Part shown: positions 40,661 to 55,600 of the stretch, piece after piece
Layout: each line of letters starts with the position of its first letter
Position numbering within the stretch: the first letter of the stretch is position 1
From: Fratercula arctica
Lineage: Eukaryota > Chordata > Aves > Charadriiformes > Alcidae
Reading direction: 5' to 3'
NCBI GenBank assembly: GCA_947846985.1
Contig: CANTUZ010000010.1
Coordinates: 22,677,095 to 22,741,094, forward strand
Length of the DNA stretch: 64,000 nucleotides
The notes under the pieces: generated by a model
What the model was told of the DNA's origin: nothing
Seen by the model: the letters and a program-made list of their open reading frames with translations, nothing else
Database searches by the model: none
Position numbers and translations under genes: made by a program

Positions 40661-43600
40661 TCCTGGAGCAGATAAAAGTCGCGGGAGGAGTGCGGGCCTT
40701 GTTTAGACAGGGCCGCCTCGGTGTTTGACTTGTTCTCTGCGGGAGCAATCGTTTCTTCCGGGAGGATGTTTGCTTTCGCTTCGGAGCAAAAGTCCAAGCC
40801 GGAGAGCGGCTCTGTGCCGCCTGCGTGGTGACAGCCAGGTGGGGACACGCTGCGGTGGGACAGGTCGCCTCTGGGAGAGCGAGGTGTTAGCGTGGGCCTG
40901 GGCTGAGGAGCAGGAGCAGGGCAGGAGGCTCTCAGACTTGGAACACAGACATGGACTCCTGAGGAAAACGGGTGCATCAAGTACTGCTGACCTGAGCGCT
41001 CACCTGTTGGGGTGAGGGTAGTTTTCCTTAAATGCTCCCAATATCACCCCAAAAGACTCTCTAGGAAGTAAGTCCTAGCGCTTCATTGGTTTCTGATTTT
41101 GCCTCGGAGCATTGTTTCCCACGGCTTGTGGTGTGGGAGGGTGGAAGTCTGTGCCATGGGCTGAGATGCGATTTTGGAAGGTTTTGCTGAAAACCATCCC
41201 TGTTTCCTGACAGGCGGAGTGGATCAGAGGGTGCCTGTGATTAAACACAGTGTTTGTCTGTCTGTCAGAACTTTTGTGCTCTTCAACAGCCTGGCTGGTA
41301 AACACTTGCAGAGTTTCTTGACATAGCTTTCTCTGGGTGTAGTATGGTAAGCTTAATAAGTGTTTTTAATAAAACAGATAAATAGCATCGACAGTTGCTG
41401 TATAAGCAATAGTTAATTAGTTGCATAATTCCATGAGACTTGAAAACTGTTCAGGATTGTCTTTGTTTCTTTAAAAGCTAGTGGGATTTATCAGTGCTGT
41501 AGTGAATGACACAAAAACTAATGTTGAGTACTTTCAAAGAACAGATATGCTTTGAACTAGCTTAGGTCCTGGTTTTGTTGCTGAACCTGCATATTAGGGT
41601 TAGGTTTCAGCATAGCACTGTGTTTATTTTAAAGGCTGTGTGACTTGAGGGATTCCTCATTCATTTAATATTAGTAGTCTTCTGAGGAAAAAAGGATTTC
41701 ATAAAGCAGTCATTGTATTTATTTATTTTTTCACTTCAAAAGTTAATTCTGACTGCTTGTAGGTCTTATGAATGATTACTTAAACAATTACCGATGGAAA
41801 TAAAAAATTCTTTTTGAAGGCTTGTCATTTTTTCATCTGAATTACTCAACTCTTCAAGATTATAACTGTATTTTGGTTCAGTATTCTCGTTCACGTGGTG
41901 TCTAGTTTAGTAACATCATGTGATAGGTTAGGAATAGTTGATGTAGACAGACAGTTACTTTTTTTTGGAAGGCTGTCTCCTTGCTTGGATATTTTGATAC
42001 TTTAATATTGTACAGGAGATTGGAGTGAAAGCATTAATAGCATGAATGAAACATAAACAGGGTTTTTGTAGCAGTACACTGATTCTGAGATTAAGAACCT
42101 GAAGGACACATTCCTTAAATACTGCATTTTAATGAAGTTCAGTTTTGAATATTATCGCAGTTGAAAGATTAATCTTTCTATAACCAAAGTGCTATATTGC
42201 ATTTTGGAGGTTCTGCTCCCTTTTGGGGAAGTAGAGGGGAAATACTAATACACCGATTCAGGACTTGGTAACTTCAAAATGGAAATCTTCACTAACTTTA
42301 AGACTTGACTCCTATTGACACTATTATGCGCTGCTGTTTCCTTATTAATGCTTTAGTGTGCCGCTTCTTGTGCCCGAGCAGTTGGTTGTATCTGGATGAA
42401 GGTGTGTCATTATATCTTGCCACAGTTTACTTTTAACTGCCGATGTGCAGGACCTTATCTGTGCTGAGCGTGCTGAACATGTAGAAGTACTGACTTAAGT
42501 GATTTATGCTCTGTGTCAGCAGGTTAATTTTTTAATTCCTGTACTGCTACTGTAATACATAATAGTATACAATACTTATAAAATAATACACACATGTGGT
42601 ATTTTTTTTGCATTACTGTAAATTGGCTGTTAATGCTTTATGGGTGTCCTTTATTTTATAACTGTGGGACTACATAAGCAAATATCATAAAAGGTAACTG
42701 TGAGAGGACTCTGCATTAAGCTCTGGGACTATAAGTACTAGTGTTTCTGGAGATACTAGGTATGGTTGGCTTCATTGTATCAACAGCTAAATCCTTTATC
42801 TTAAATGTGAATTAGTCTTTAAAAATGGTGTCTGCATTTCTTTAGGGGAAGAATAGTATAAATACATATATAAGATAAAAACTCGAGTATTTAAAATCAA
42901 TAGTAAGTGAAGAGAAATTAGGATTTGATCCAGCATTTAAAATCTCCATTATCAAAAGACAGTGCAGCAGCGTAACTTCAGACTACAACAGAACAGTTTA
43001 TCAGAAAATAACTGAAAGTTTGTATGCTGATTCTTTAGCTTATTTTCATGCTTCAGAGTATGTCACGTACCTGCTTTTTGCCTCAGTTCTGCTAATTGCA
43101 GCATTTTTTGACAGTTGGCCTTTTACTTGTGGAAGGGATAGGGTAGATGAGATATTGATGGCTTTATCACAATATATGCTAATCCTGCAGAAGCAGGGTT
43201 GGCGGGCTTCTGCCTGGCCTTTGCTTTCACATCCTCTGTTGCTAGACTTGTTGGAGTTGATAAAATAGACAAACCATAAAAATATTCTGAAATATCCTGG
43301 GGTTTTTGTTGCGGGGGAATGGTCTAGGGAGTAGGTAGCGTTTTAATTTTAATGTTGTTTCAATTTAATTATCGGTGCTCCGTAAGCATGGAAATACATG
43401 ACAAACATTGAAAATAAACAAAATCCAGCCTGTACTATGTAGCAAAATTCCTAAATTACTTTTTTTGACTCTTAGCCTGATGAAGTAAGTTAAAGCCCTG
43501 AGCCTGTAAAGCTTGTTTAAAATTAATGCATGAAATTATGAAATTTGTATAATATCTATAAACTGTTAGTTAAAGAAACACTGCAAAAAACATTCCAGTG

Positions 43601-46600
43601 CGTGTAAAATACCTCTTTGCATATGAAGTTGTGTGCAGACAAGCAGCCTGGTTACTTTTTGAAGTTCTCGTGGTTCCATTTTGAAGAGGTGAAATACATG
43701 TCACAGAAACAGGACGTGGTGTGCTTGAGCAACCTCGTGCATCTAGGAAGCGTAACAGTAAAAGGACTGTTTGTACAGTAGTTCAGACTGTGCTGCTGGT
43801 ACAGTTCTATCCATGTTTTGGTGAGGCCTACAATTCAGAGAAATTAAGAGATGTTACTAGAAATGACCTGCTTTATCCGCAGGAGAGCATGAGGCTGAAA
43901 TCCACAGTTTGATAGACTATGTATGTGAGCTGCAAACATTGAGTGTTATCACAGGTGCTTGATAGATAGGATATCTGTAGGATACTGGGGACTAGAAGTC
44001 TGGGATATTACTTGCTGATTGAGTCTTACTTGCTGCCTCTCTTATTTCCTGTCCTGCTTCTGCAGCTTTGCTCTGCCGGTAACAGATAACATTGGTCCTT
44101 TTTCCCCTGAAAGATGTGCTGATGTTCAAGGAACTTGTGAAAAGCCTCACTCCAAGCTTCAACTTGAGAAAAGGAGTAAAATTGCATACTTTCTGAAAGA
44201 AACTATCCCAATTTGAATTTATTTTGCTGAATCATCACATAAGATTTGGTAGTTGTAATCCTCTCTATGCCTCCATCTTTCTTTGCAAAGTGTTTTCGTG
44301 GTTTAAAAAAGAATGTCAGCAACCTGCCAGTCTCATATCCTTTTCTGCTGGCTTTCATATAGGGACTTAATCTAGCCTTAATTGTTTTATAGAATAAATA
44401 TCTGACCTAGTTAAAGATGTCCCTGCTTACTGCAGGGGGGTTAGACTAGATGACCTTTAAAGGTCCCTTCCGACCCAACGCGTTCTATGAATCTATGATC
44501 CTAAATAGTTTATTTCTCAGGCTACCTTGCTAATTTCTACAGTTGCACAAAGAGAACATTCGGTTGCTTTCCGCATCATGAGTGCCCAATTTGGTAACAG
44601 GAAAGATGCATGTACTGTGCTGAAGACAATCTCAGTATTGCTATGTTTGAATGGTTTTGAAACCATACAGGTGTATGGAAGTAGTTTTTGCGTTAAGCCT
44701 CAAAGTAGCTCATGCACCTGAGTTTTCAGTAGTTGTATTGTCACGGAAGAAGCCGATGCTTGGCCAGGTCAAACTGCACGAGCTTCATGCCAGTTTAATA
44801 TTCCGCAGGGGACTAGAATGGTAGTCTCGCCTTGTTGCTGGTGTAGATGGATTTAATGTGATTTTTAGCTTGCACATGGACAACATCTCTATAGCCCAGT
44901 GCTCTGAACAGGCAGTGTGACCATATTGTGCTGCTTTGGAGCAGATGTCCCCAGCTGTGATGAGGGTTGTAGCTGATATGTGATTGCATTTGAGGTGCAG
45001 ATTGGTCCTCCACCACCTGGGTGGCAGTTACGGAAAAAAGTTTCTGAAGGTTTATTTCGCATTAGTCGGATTGTACCAGCATATGGTAGGTAACTTGTAT
45101 TGATGCTGAGACTTGTTCAGGCTGCCCCTGTGGTTTTGCACAATTGAAATAGATCATTATATACTCCATATAGTTACTGGAATTGCTGAGACGATATTAA
45201 GCTTAGTGCAGAAAAAGATGCAAAGCCAAACTTGCTGTGCTTACAGAACGAGTACTACATTTTTCATAAATTCCAGTAAGGAAAAGGTATTTAGAATTGT
45301 GTTTTGTAGTCTTCTCTAATATTTGGAAGTAGTGAACTCTCTGAATTCTGGCACCATTACCAAGTTGTTAAATGCTTGTATCTGTGAATTTAATTAGGAT
45401 CTCTGAGCTATATGCAGTATTTTGTCCCTTCATATGAACCAAAACTGGAAGAGCTTGCTGGGATATACCTGAGTAGAGATAGCAGAACCTTATTTGTTGA
45501 TCGTTTTTGCCTTGTCAGTTACTATGTTCTTAATAGAACACTGTTGTCTTTCTGGCATGTGAAAAGCTGCCTTTCCACCATCTAATTCTGTGCTAACAAG
45601 TCAGGAAAGAATGAAGAACTAAAAAGAATTTCTGAAGCAGCAGGACTTCAGTACAGCAAAATAAGTCCTTCGTGTTAGGAAGATGTTTGGCACTTGTTTT
45701 CATAAGGGAGGAAGATAAAATTGCATTGACTGACGCATAAGTGTAACTCTAGATATTAGATTTATGTCACTCGAATTATCTAGAGTCTAGTCTGCAGATC
45801 ATTAGTTTTACTTCAAATTATTTTACCGTTTGATGTTTTATTTCATTACAACTTGCCCCTGTTGCAGGCCTCAGTAGTTTATATACAGCTGTAATAGAAA
45901 TATGCTTGTTTCATTTCCAAAAGTCCTATAGCAGCGATGGGTCAAATAGTGACTCAGAACCCTTATCATATGTGGAATGAGAGCAAGAAACTTTCATTTA
46001 GATCTCATACGATGACAGCTATTTTTGGGGAATTTAACTCGTTGGATGTGTGATGTGGATATTCTTGCATGTTGTAGCTGACTTCCTCTTTTGTTTGTTC
46101 TGTACCCGTATTGATAGGGAGTTCTTGATACTTTTTTCATGTTTTCTGGGATCTGGCGGGATCTCAATGAATCAAAGTATTTTGCTTGCTAATTACGTAA
46201 CAGTAGATAAGGAAACTATCACACTTACATTTTTATTGCTGTGTAACAATTTTTAAAAGAGACTGTTGGACTCTTCACATCCTGTCTTATTCTGTGTTGG
46301 TTTTGGCTATGAGTTATTGCTGACTTGCCTGCTAAGGTTAGCAGAAGGCAATAGGATTTTGATTTGCTCTGTTGCATTCAGAGCATACAGTTGAACAGTT
46401 GTTCATCAGCCAATATCAGAACAGTAAAAATAAGAATTCAGAGTTCTTCTGTTTTGTCATTTTGTCCAATGTGTCTAAGGCTGATCAGTTCCTGTTGAAA
46501 TGAGATTAGTTTCTTCAAAACGTTCTTTCTGCTGAGAATGAAAGGTAGTGCTTTGGAGCTGAAGTTTTCTTCCTGTTTTCTATGTCTCCAAGTACTCCAC

Positions 46601-49600
46601 AGTTTGCAGGAGACTCCACATATGCTGAAAGAAGATAGAAAAGAGTATGACAGTAGTTGAAACTACTGCAAGACTGACAATGAATGTGCTGGCCAAAATA
46701 TGACTGGTACTGATACAGCGTACCCGAGTGCTGTGGCTCCCTCGGAACTAGGGCTTTCTTTAGCAACTTATTTTATGTTATCTCTCTCCTAGCGTGATGT
46801 TTTTGCTGGAAGGTATGTTTCATGTTAGCCTTCTCCAAACCTAGAAGTCCTCATAGAGAGGTGACAGAACAGTCCTACAAGAGACTGTAGTTCCCTGCCT
46901 TACCTAAATAAGAATTGTTTTTCTCTAAGTGTGTTGCCACTGTTATTTTTTGTAGATGCTTTGATATTGTGAAGACAGTAATAAAAAAGAAAAAAAAAGA
47001 AAAAAAAACCCACAACAAAAAACCCAAACGACCACAAACTTGAACTCTTTTATAGCACTGAGTTCTTGCCACCAAATTAAGGTATTAAGGGTGAGATATG
47101 TCATGACAGAGAAACGTATTTAAACATGAAAGCTCATCTTTATAATTGAGAATGAGCAAAACCCAACAAAGATAGGGAGAAGAAAATCTGTTTGAGTTTC
47201 TATTGAACACTACCACCTCCAAATTCAGGCTGAAGTTGCTTAAGCTGGGTTTCTTATTACAGCCCTCTTAATTTTGGGAGGTCAGTGGGAGCACCTGATG
47301 GCTTGCAAATTGCTGTGGACTAGGGACTTGCTGATTGTGAATGAGGTGTAGCCTGGGATGGCTGAGGTGCTGTGTTCATTTATGTAGCAGTCCTGAACAG
47401 ATTTCTATTGTGCTGTTACGAGATGCTTGTGGGAGATGAGGAAGTAGTAAAAGTAGACTGAATTCTTTGCTTATGTTTGAATTGGTTCCTTTTGTCTCCA
47501 GAGCAGACTGATGGCATCTTGGAGTCATTGTGGGAAAAACTTGTTGTCCCTAAAGAAGGGCTAAGCATCATGCGGATAAGAGGCAAGCAAAGACTGAATT
47601 TGTTTTTGTAGATACTGTAATTACAGTGTAGCTACATTATTAGATCAGAAAATGAAATGAGATTTTGAATAATACATTCTTGAGAGTTGATTTCTGTCAC
47701 TTGAAGGTGATTTGCTATAGTTCCAAAAATGCAGAGGTCCCAACTCACTATGAAGAAGGTCAGAAAGAAGTGAAGTGGTGGTCAGTGCTTTCTTTGTTTG
47801 GGCACTGTTAAAGATAAATTCACAGACCTAAGGATGTTGTCATATTCTATTACCAAAGGTTGAACAGAGACAGCTCGGTTCACATGAAAGCTCTTGCGTT
47901 GCAAGGAGTAATGCTAAAGTGGGCTCTTGACAAGTTAAGACCATTTAAGAGAAAGGGCTGAAAATATGTTCTGCAGCTGTTAGAGGAAGAAACAGAAGAC
48001 ATGCTAGGCATAACAGACTAGAAAGAGATATGGACCAACTTGTCCCTTGCTACATTGGCAAGAGCTAGAGGCAGTATCGTAGAGCAGATTCCACTATCTG
48101 CTTCTGCTGCTGAGGGGGCTGGAACTGTGATTTCTCTTTCTTTCTTCCTTCTTTCCCAACTTTCTTTGAAGTTGAACAACTGTGTTGTACTGGTATAACC
48201 TTTCTGGTTGCTGGCAGAGAGGAGAAATCTCTGCTTTCTTTTGCTGTGTTGTTTACTCTTTCTTTGCTCCGTCATTGACATTCTTTACCTGTCAGAAATG
48301 TTCTGAAGTATGTGCTCTGCAAATGGGCAGGTTTGTAAAACTGGTGTTTGGTCTCTGCTGTAGCTCAGAATGAAATTAATAAGACACTTATAAAGTTTCT
48401 GGTGGAGATTGCTTACATAAGAGGCTGGAATGACCCTTGTGCATCTTTGTAAACAAAAAAGATGAGGCTTGTAACTGAGATGATGTGTTAGTATAAAGGG
48501 ATTAAATTATTTCCCAAAGCATGTTTGTTTAAATCCTCGAGTTTAACTTCTAAACACCTCATATGAAGAATTTATTGCATTCCATGTGTAGCTAATTGTT
48601 TCTGAGTTAACAATTCAGTGTGACTGTGGTTATTCAGAATAAATGGAGCTGAAGAACCTTTGTTCATTTGTTAAAAAAGGAGATGCAGAACTGTGTTCAC
48701 TAGTTCAGCTGTGCGCTATGAAATAGTTACGGCTAATTAACATTTGACTTCCTTTTCCACTCCAGTGTTCTGTGTTTGCATATTGGTCTTAAAATAGTTC
48801 TTTATTCTTCTGTACTTTAAAAAAATCAGGAAATCTATATGGTGATGGTGCTTAGAGGTGTGTGCAGTTTTAAGTAGGGTTTTTTCTGCCTTTAAAGTTA
48901 GATCACTATCCCTGCAAATCTGTTGAAATTGTAGCAAGTAGGTGAAGAAGTTGTGTTGGGTGAGAGGCTTTGTAGTAACCAGCAAACCTGATACCTCATC
49001 CTGATGCGTTCAGATATAGTGCAAGTAATGATTTCAGATCACTGAATGCTCCTGAATTCATGCAGTATTTGAATACTAATAGATGAATGGCTTTAAGGAC
49101 TCTTTGGTTGCTGAAAAGTTATAAGGGCTTGAAAAAAAATTACTGTCTCCCAGCCAAGGAGTAAGTTTTCCTGGCTAACAGTAGCTATGGAAAGTGAAGG
49201 GTGGACGTTCCCAGAAAGAAGTTTATGGCAGCCACCAGACTCCTTGCTGCTCTGTTTTTTCACTGTGAGAATGTTGGAAATGCATCAAAATACAATCCTT
49301 CTGTCTGACTTTTTTGTCTCTTGGCTGCTGTAGGTATGCCACAGTTTAATTTTAGTGCTTCCTATAAGGCGTTGCGCTCTTCTGGGAATTTTGAATGTAA
49401 TTTATACCATGACAAAAATGAGAAGGAGTTGCATTTTAGGAAAATAGACTATACCTGTCACCATCGGTAGGTTGCCTGATTTATTTGCTAGGATCTTGTT
49501 TAACAAGACATCAGTCTGATACTTCGTTTCACTGAGTGGACATAAGTTGAGTTTTGCTTTTAGCTGATGCATGTTTCCACAAAATTTGTAAAAGCTTAAT

Positions 49601-52600
49601 TATTTTTGAGACTTCCCTCTGCGTCTTTTGCTTCTCTCTTAAATTTGTGTGAATCCCCCTTGTCTGATACTTCAGTGATAGGCTCTAAGAAACTGTATGA
49701 TCAACTAAGCTTTTTTTCTTTTTCTAGGAAAGCAGGCTGAAAATCTTGTCCTAGAATCCCTGCCACCCCAAAGAAAAAAAAATACTTGACTGTCTTTAAA
49801 TGTAACTGTTGCCTGTGACTGAACAATCCTGCCTTGCTAGTTAATGTGAATGAGAGGGTTTCTTGAGTATTTTTATTCTGCTGACCTTCTCATCTAACTC
49901 AATAACTTTATCTTTCAGTACCAAGATAAAGAGGAAGTTGTTTTATGGATGAATACAGTAGGACCCTACCACAATCGTCAAGAAACGTACAAATACTTCT
50001 CTCTTCCTTTCTGCGTGGGATCAAAAAAAAGCATCAGCCATTACCATGAAACCCTAGGAGAAGCACTTCAAGGAGTTGAATTGGAATTCAGTGGTCTTGA
50101 CATCAAATTTAAAGGTAAGCAATTGAAAGTGCATTTAGAGACTTAAAAAAAACCACAAACCCTTAAAACTTGATTTTTGCACCAGAAGAACTGAAAGTTT
50201 GCTGCTGCTAGCAACCGAGTGTATTTCATATTGTTGCTTGAAACACCCTGCGAGGTTGTCTGCTACCATTGGCTTTTCAGTTTACAGTAAAGTTTTCATC
50301 TGTGCGCCCTTTAAGGAAGATGCTTGCAGCAGATGCATACTTCTGAAGTAACTGATTACATTTTATAAAGTGAAACTAAGCTTTCTGTGTGTGGTGATTA
50401 AAAGTATATTTACTGGAATTAATATTCTGGAATTATCAATTCTGAAGATGTAATTTTTTCCAGTGATGTTGAATACTTGCACGCTATCTGCATTTGGAAG
50501 GGAGTAGCAAGAGCTCAACATCTCCAAGTTCTGCCTTAACACAAAGTTAATTATTGTATCCTTCTGCTTACTGTCTAGTTTAAAATACCTTTCATAAATA
50601 CCTTTATGTTATTGGCTCTAACTCATCATATTCCAGTCAGGATGGAGCTGATCTGGTTTTTTTTTCAGTTGTTTCCTGCCCTCTCCCTCTTTCCGTACTG
50701 TTCCAGAGATGACATTCATCTTTTTTTGCAAAAGCATTTCTTGATGTTAGGGACTGAGTCTTCTATTGTATAATTTCTCTCTATGTGTTCTTTGGTACCC
50801 AAGAGTCCTTTTATATATCTGTAACTGGTAGTTGCAGGGCTTCTTATTGTCTGTATTGAATTTTAACTTTTATATATTTAATCAAATTTGGATTTCTGTG
50901 TATATGTTTTTTTTTTTTCCCTAGAGGGCTACACTTCATTGCATCACCAGTGCTTAACTGGATGGAGAACTTAAGTATAGTGTCTCTTGTCTGAGCATTT
51001 GCAATCAGGTGGGACTTAGTTTCTGTAAGTTACAAAAGTTTTATCCAAAATTGGACATTTGCAAACTAAGAGACTTGATTATGTTTTTGTTGTAAGTAGG
51101 ATAAGTGGAATAAAAGATTAAAAGTTTGTTAAAGCCATAAATTCTTCACAAATTTTTAAGTTGCATAGGGCATAGCATCTTTGCATTAAAGGAATTTGGA
51201 GTTGAATCTTTCCTTTTAAGAAAAGAACTGTATTTGAACAAACACTGGAAAATAGTCCTGTTACTGGTTTGCAAGACTTTCCTGGTAGGCACTAGCCAGG
51301 GCCCAGCACAGTGCGGTGAGTTGTGCCTCTCTAGAATAGCCACAGCATTTTCCCTTCAGATATTCTACTATTCTATCAGGGTCCTGTAATTGTTCAGGGG
51401 TGAAGTCCCAGACCATTGGAGGTGAGAAGTTCTCTAAGTACCTGCCCATGTTCTCCCACCTGCCATGCCACCCCTGACTGTCCAGCCTTGGAGCAGATCT
51501 CTGGGTGGTAGTGTTAAATAGTTGTTTAACCCTAAACGAGACCTGGAACATATTCAGCAGACATAACACTAGGAACATGCTGGTTTGAGCATCCCAAGGA
51601 TATTCAAAATTCTCAAAAGCTGCCATACCTGACTCGAAGGAGAAAAGGGAGGCAAAAGAGCTGGGGAAAGTGTCCCCCCCTGTTTCCCCCATAGACTGGG
51701 TGTAATTATTAATGAATTCTGAGAGGTGGTGCCCAATGTACGGACAGGACAGCAATATCACATAAACACCCCAAAATAACCGTCTAACAAGTGATGTTAT
51801 CATATCATAAGCCGATATTGCACAGGACAGTAAAATGATAATCCTCATCCCCCTCCCAGAAGTAACAAATATCATCACAGGGAGTGCATAAAACACATAG
51901 GAATTTACATAACACAGCCATGAGAACAAACTAAGCAACATAGTGACCAGTGACTATTTACCTAACAAATTTGTTTTTTCAAGCTCTAGTTGGATTCTGT
52001 CCTTGTCTCAACCCTTCAAGCCCCACGTTGGGCGCCAAAAAGGACTGTCGTGGTTTGGCCTCAGATGGCAACAAAGAACCACGTGTCGCTCGCTCAGCCC
52101 TTCCCGGTACGGGAAGGATCAGAAGAAAAAGGCAAAACGCTTGGGTTGAGACAAAGGCAGTTTAACAGAACAGCAAAGGGAACAAGAAAACAACAACAAT
52201 AACACCGACAGAGGAATATACAAACGCGATTACGGAACCGCCGCTCCACGCCGGTCTGGACCCTGGACGCGTCAGCCCACTCCGAACCAGACTGCCTGCC
52301 CCCTCCCTCCTTTTAATCTCAGGGTGGGCGTGGCTCACATGGCATGGAATACTTAACCCTGTCCCTGCCGGAACCAGGACACCTGCTGAAAATTTTATTC
52401 AGTATGGGAGAAATAGTTTTCCTGCCATAGCTCATAGAATATGCTCAGAAATGCAAAATGGAAAGAACGGAGAAGGCAACTGGCAGCAGTTCAACATGGC
52501 TGTGAAGATTAAGTAAAACTTTTATTGTCAGAATATGGTAATATTCTGCCAGTTATATGTGTAATTTTTACTTTCTTTAATTACCCCATCTTTACAAAGA

Positions 52601-55600
52601 GATTGTGTTATTCCAGTGACAATTGTACACTCTAGATGCAGCACCAAATTGAAGAGATCGGAAGGTTTGTGAGTTAATGTTTAGTGTTAGGAAGTGTCCT
52701 ATTCCCAGATTTATTTTCTGAAGTTTATCTATAGTTGATTTATTCCCCTATTGTATCAGATTTTTGCTAGATCAAGTCTTTTCATTTTGTGACTGGGAGT
52801 TTAGCTTTCCAGAGTATTTTCTACCATTTCTGAAGGAAATATGCAAAAGCAGAGAATTAGACAAATCCATTCTTCTGTGAATATACTCTCAAATTCTTTG
52901 GTAAAATGCTCTAGTAATGGAGAAAGTAATGAGTTTCTGTTTCAGTAATTCTTTAATAGCACTTAGGAAAAGAGAAACTTAACATCTGTTTTCTTAAACA
53001 AAAATAAGTACAACTTGGGTCGTATGGAACGTTCAGCTCCTCAATACGTAGAAATTGATACCAATTCCGATTTGGTTAAGTCTTTCAGAATTCAGAACTA
53101 CAGGGAGCCAAAGTCGTCCCAGACTAACAAGAATTCAGAATGGTGGAAAACTGCTGTGGTTTTTATATCTTGTGATTGTTTTGGTTTTGTTTATGTCCCT
53201 GCCATATTAATTTGTTGTCTTCTGTAGTTCTTTACAACAGGTACACCTGTTTTCTTTAAGTTTTATTTTACTTTCAGGTTAGCAGTTTTAGATTCTGATT
53301 CACAACTGCTTGTGATGATGTTTTGACACAGAAAGCTTTACATTTTCTCTATTATAAGTATTATTTATTGTCAAAAATTGAGTGCGGTTTCTTCAGGGTT
53401 TGAGATCTGGTCTTCCACTCATAATAGTTTTTTCAGGTGCCTTTTTACACCTCTAATTGCTTTATCAGTACACACCAGGTATGTAGTTACTGTATTGAGG
53501 TATAATCTTGCAGACAGACTGGGCACGATGTCATTCAAAACAGACTTTGAATGCGTAGGGAAGAGTAGGGATCTCAAAAAGAATCAGGTGCTTATGGCTT
53601 GCAAGTATAAATGATTGATGTGCTTGTACATTTCCCAGCAGGTGGGGGATTCCTCTTCATCCATGTCCTTTGCTGCTTTTTAAAAATTTATTTGTTATTA
53701 ACACGTTGGTGCTCTCTATAGATTGATAATCTGTATTGGACCTGCAGGGAATTTAACTCCTAACCAAAGTGGCTGCAGGTCAGATGTTTTCTCTAAAGCA
53801 GATGGTACAAGGTAGCTGGTTGATGATGAAGTATGTATACATGGTCTGGGAAGCTGTCCGTGTGCACTTCTAGTTTTTTCCCTTACAATCTGTGTCCTCT
53901 GGATAAAAGATGAAGAGAATCATCTCTTTGCTGTTAGTTGGCATCCAGCAGATTCTGTATCAGGAGGTGCTTTAGTATTTCTAGCAGCGGATCCATGAAG
54001 TAAAATCTGAATGGGAGTCAACTGTATTTTACTATCTTTAATCTGCTACTACAAGTTTTAAAATACTTTGTTTTCCAAATTTCAGAGTAGTAAGTATAAA
54101 TCAATTGCAGCAGTATTTACTAGCACTTATTTAATGTAAAATTATGTAAAATTTGTTGAAATCCAAATCCCCTTGATATTCAGGTTTGAAAGTAAAAAAA
54201 CCCAGAGCAAAGGATTGCTATCTGAGATTCATGTTTTTTACAGGCTTAAAAGCTGTCATAAAACAAGTACAATATATCCAATGCATGTAGGAAAATTTAA
54301 GTTTCATAGAGCAGCCCTTAAAATTTACCTGTATTTAAAATTTAGCATTTGTATGAAGAATTATTTTCCAATTCGGTTGTTGAAATGTGATGGTAGTTCA
54401 GTTTTTTGGTGTCTCTTTAATGGTAGATCTTGTTCTTGGCTGAAGTGGTGTTCACTTAAAAAAAAAAAAAAAAAAAAAAAAATTGTAACTGGATTATATC
54501 AGTGAAATTGATTTTTTTGTTGTTGTTTTTGTAATGGATAAATTTTATTTCATTGTGATTGATCCGCGCTCTCACCTCTGCACCAGTGGTCCAGAAGTTG
54601 CTGCAATGAAATTGAAACAGACCTGTTGGAGATTTGTGGTTTGTTTGGTGTTTTTTTTCTTAACAAATAGAAGCTTGTGTTTTGGCACGGATAGATACAT
54701 ATGTTCTTAAGAAAAACATAGGCTTCAAAGAATGTTGTGCATCTGACATCTGCATCTGAAATAATTAAGAGCTGCTCAAGTACTTTTCAATAATCATTTA
54801 GATGCTTGAATATGCATTAAAACACCTAACCATAAGGACCTGCTTTTCAAAATGTTGGCATGACCACCTGAAAGACTTGTACAGATTTTCTTCATGAATC
54901 TGTGAATCAGATCTAAGTTCTCTGCATTAACAGGTAATCATGTTTTCCCTCGTGTGTGTTTGGGATTGTGGCAAGACTAACAATTACAAGTATTTTTCCT
55001 CTTTAAATGAATGTCACAAGAGTTTATGAAATTAGATAGATTTGGATTTTATTCTTTTAGATTTTTCCTCTGAAGTGAGTAAAGGGAAATTAGAATTATT
55101 CTAATAAATTAGCTTCTGTAATAAAAAACAGCTCCCTTCTCAACGTAGTTTGAATGGACAGCAGTAGCAGGTAAATGTGAAACTGCGTGTCGTTCATCAT
55201 ATTGGAAGAATTATTAGGCTGCAGCTGTCAGTACCTGAAGTACTGTGGACTGCATAAGTAAAACTGTCAGTTGAATCAGTGGACCTTGCCTGTATTTTTG
55301 AAATAGAATAAGAAAATTATGGCTCTGCGGAAATGTATTCTGCTGGGAATGGAGGTTTGCACTTGCATGCTTGTAGTGGTGACTGGTGGGGCAGATCTAC
55401 AGTGTATTTAAGAATCCATGAAGTAGTGTTTATTTTTGTTTTTAAAAATGTCATGTAAAATGATATCTATGACTATCCAGGATAACTGGATTTACCTTCT
55501 GTTACAAATATGAACAATGTTGTTCTTATATCATAGGTCTCAAATCTGTATAAATATCTTTGTGAAGAAAGTAATGAATTATTCACATATACTTATATTA

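Larger units (their letters stand above)
51255..52381 (-). mobile_element. Endogenous retrovirus fragment: 5' LTR, Lys-type primer site, leader ORF
   Basis: Read on the minus strand, the parts in order are an LTR (52381 to 52046), a primer binding site (52037 to 52020) and a 226-codon ORF (51941 to 51261). The rest of the provirus and the second LTR are absent. The left boundary is not defined by any repeat I can see and is placed at the end of the ORF. It is inserted antisense in TM9SF3 intron 2. No pol or env sequence is visible. It is incomplete and not a functional provirus. Confidence 0.82.

Noticed and set aside
39803..40980. Long minus-strand open frames (267 and 353 codons) across the TM9SF3 CpG island
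   Set aside because: They are Arg/Pro/Ala-rich with no conserved motif. Such frames arise from GC-rich sequence with few stops, and they sit antisense to a firmly identified first exon.
54173..54505. 110-codon frame ending in poly-Lys, possible processed pseudogene because of the 25-bp poly(A)
   Set aside because: The sequence before the poly(A) matches no gene I recognise and no target-site duplication is seen; treated as a simple homopolymer.
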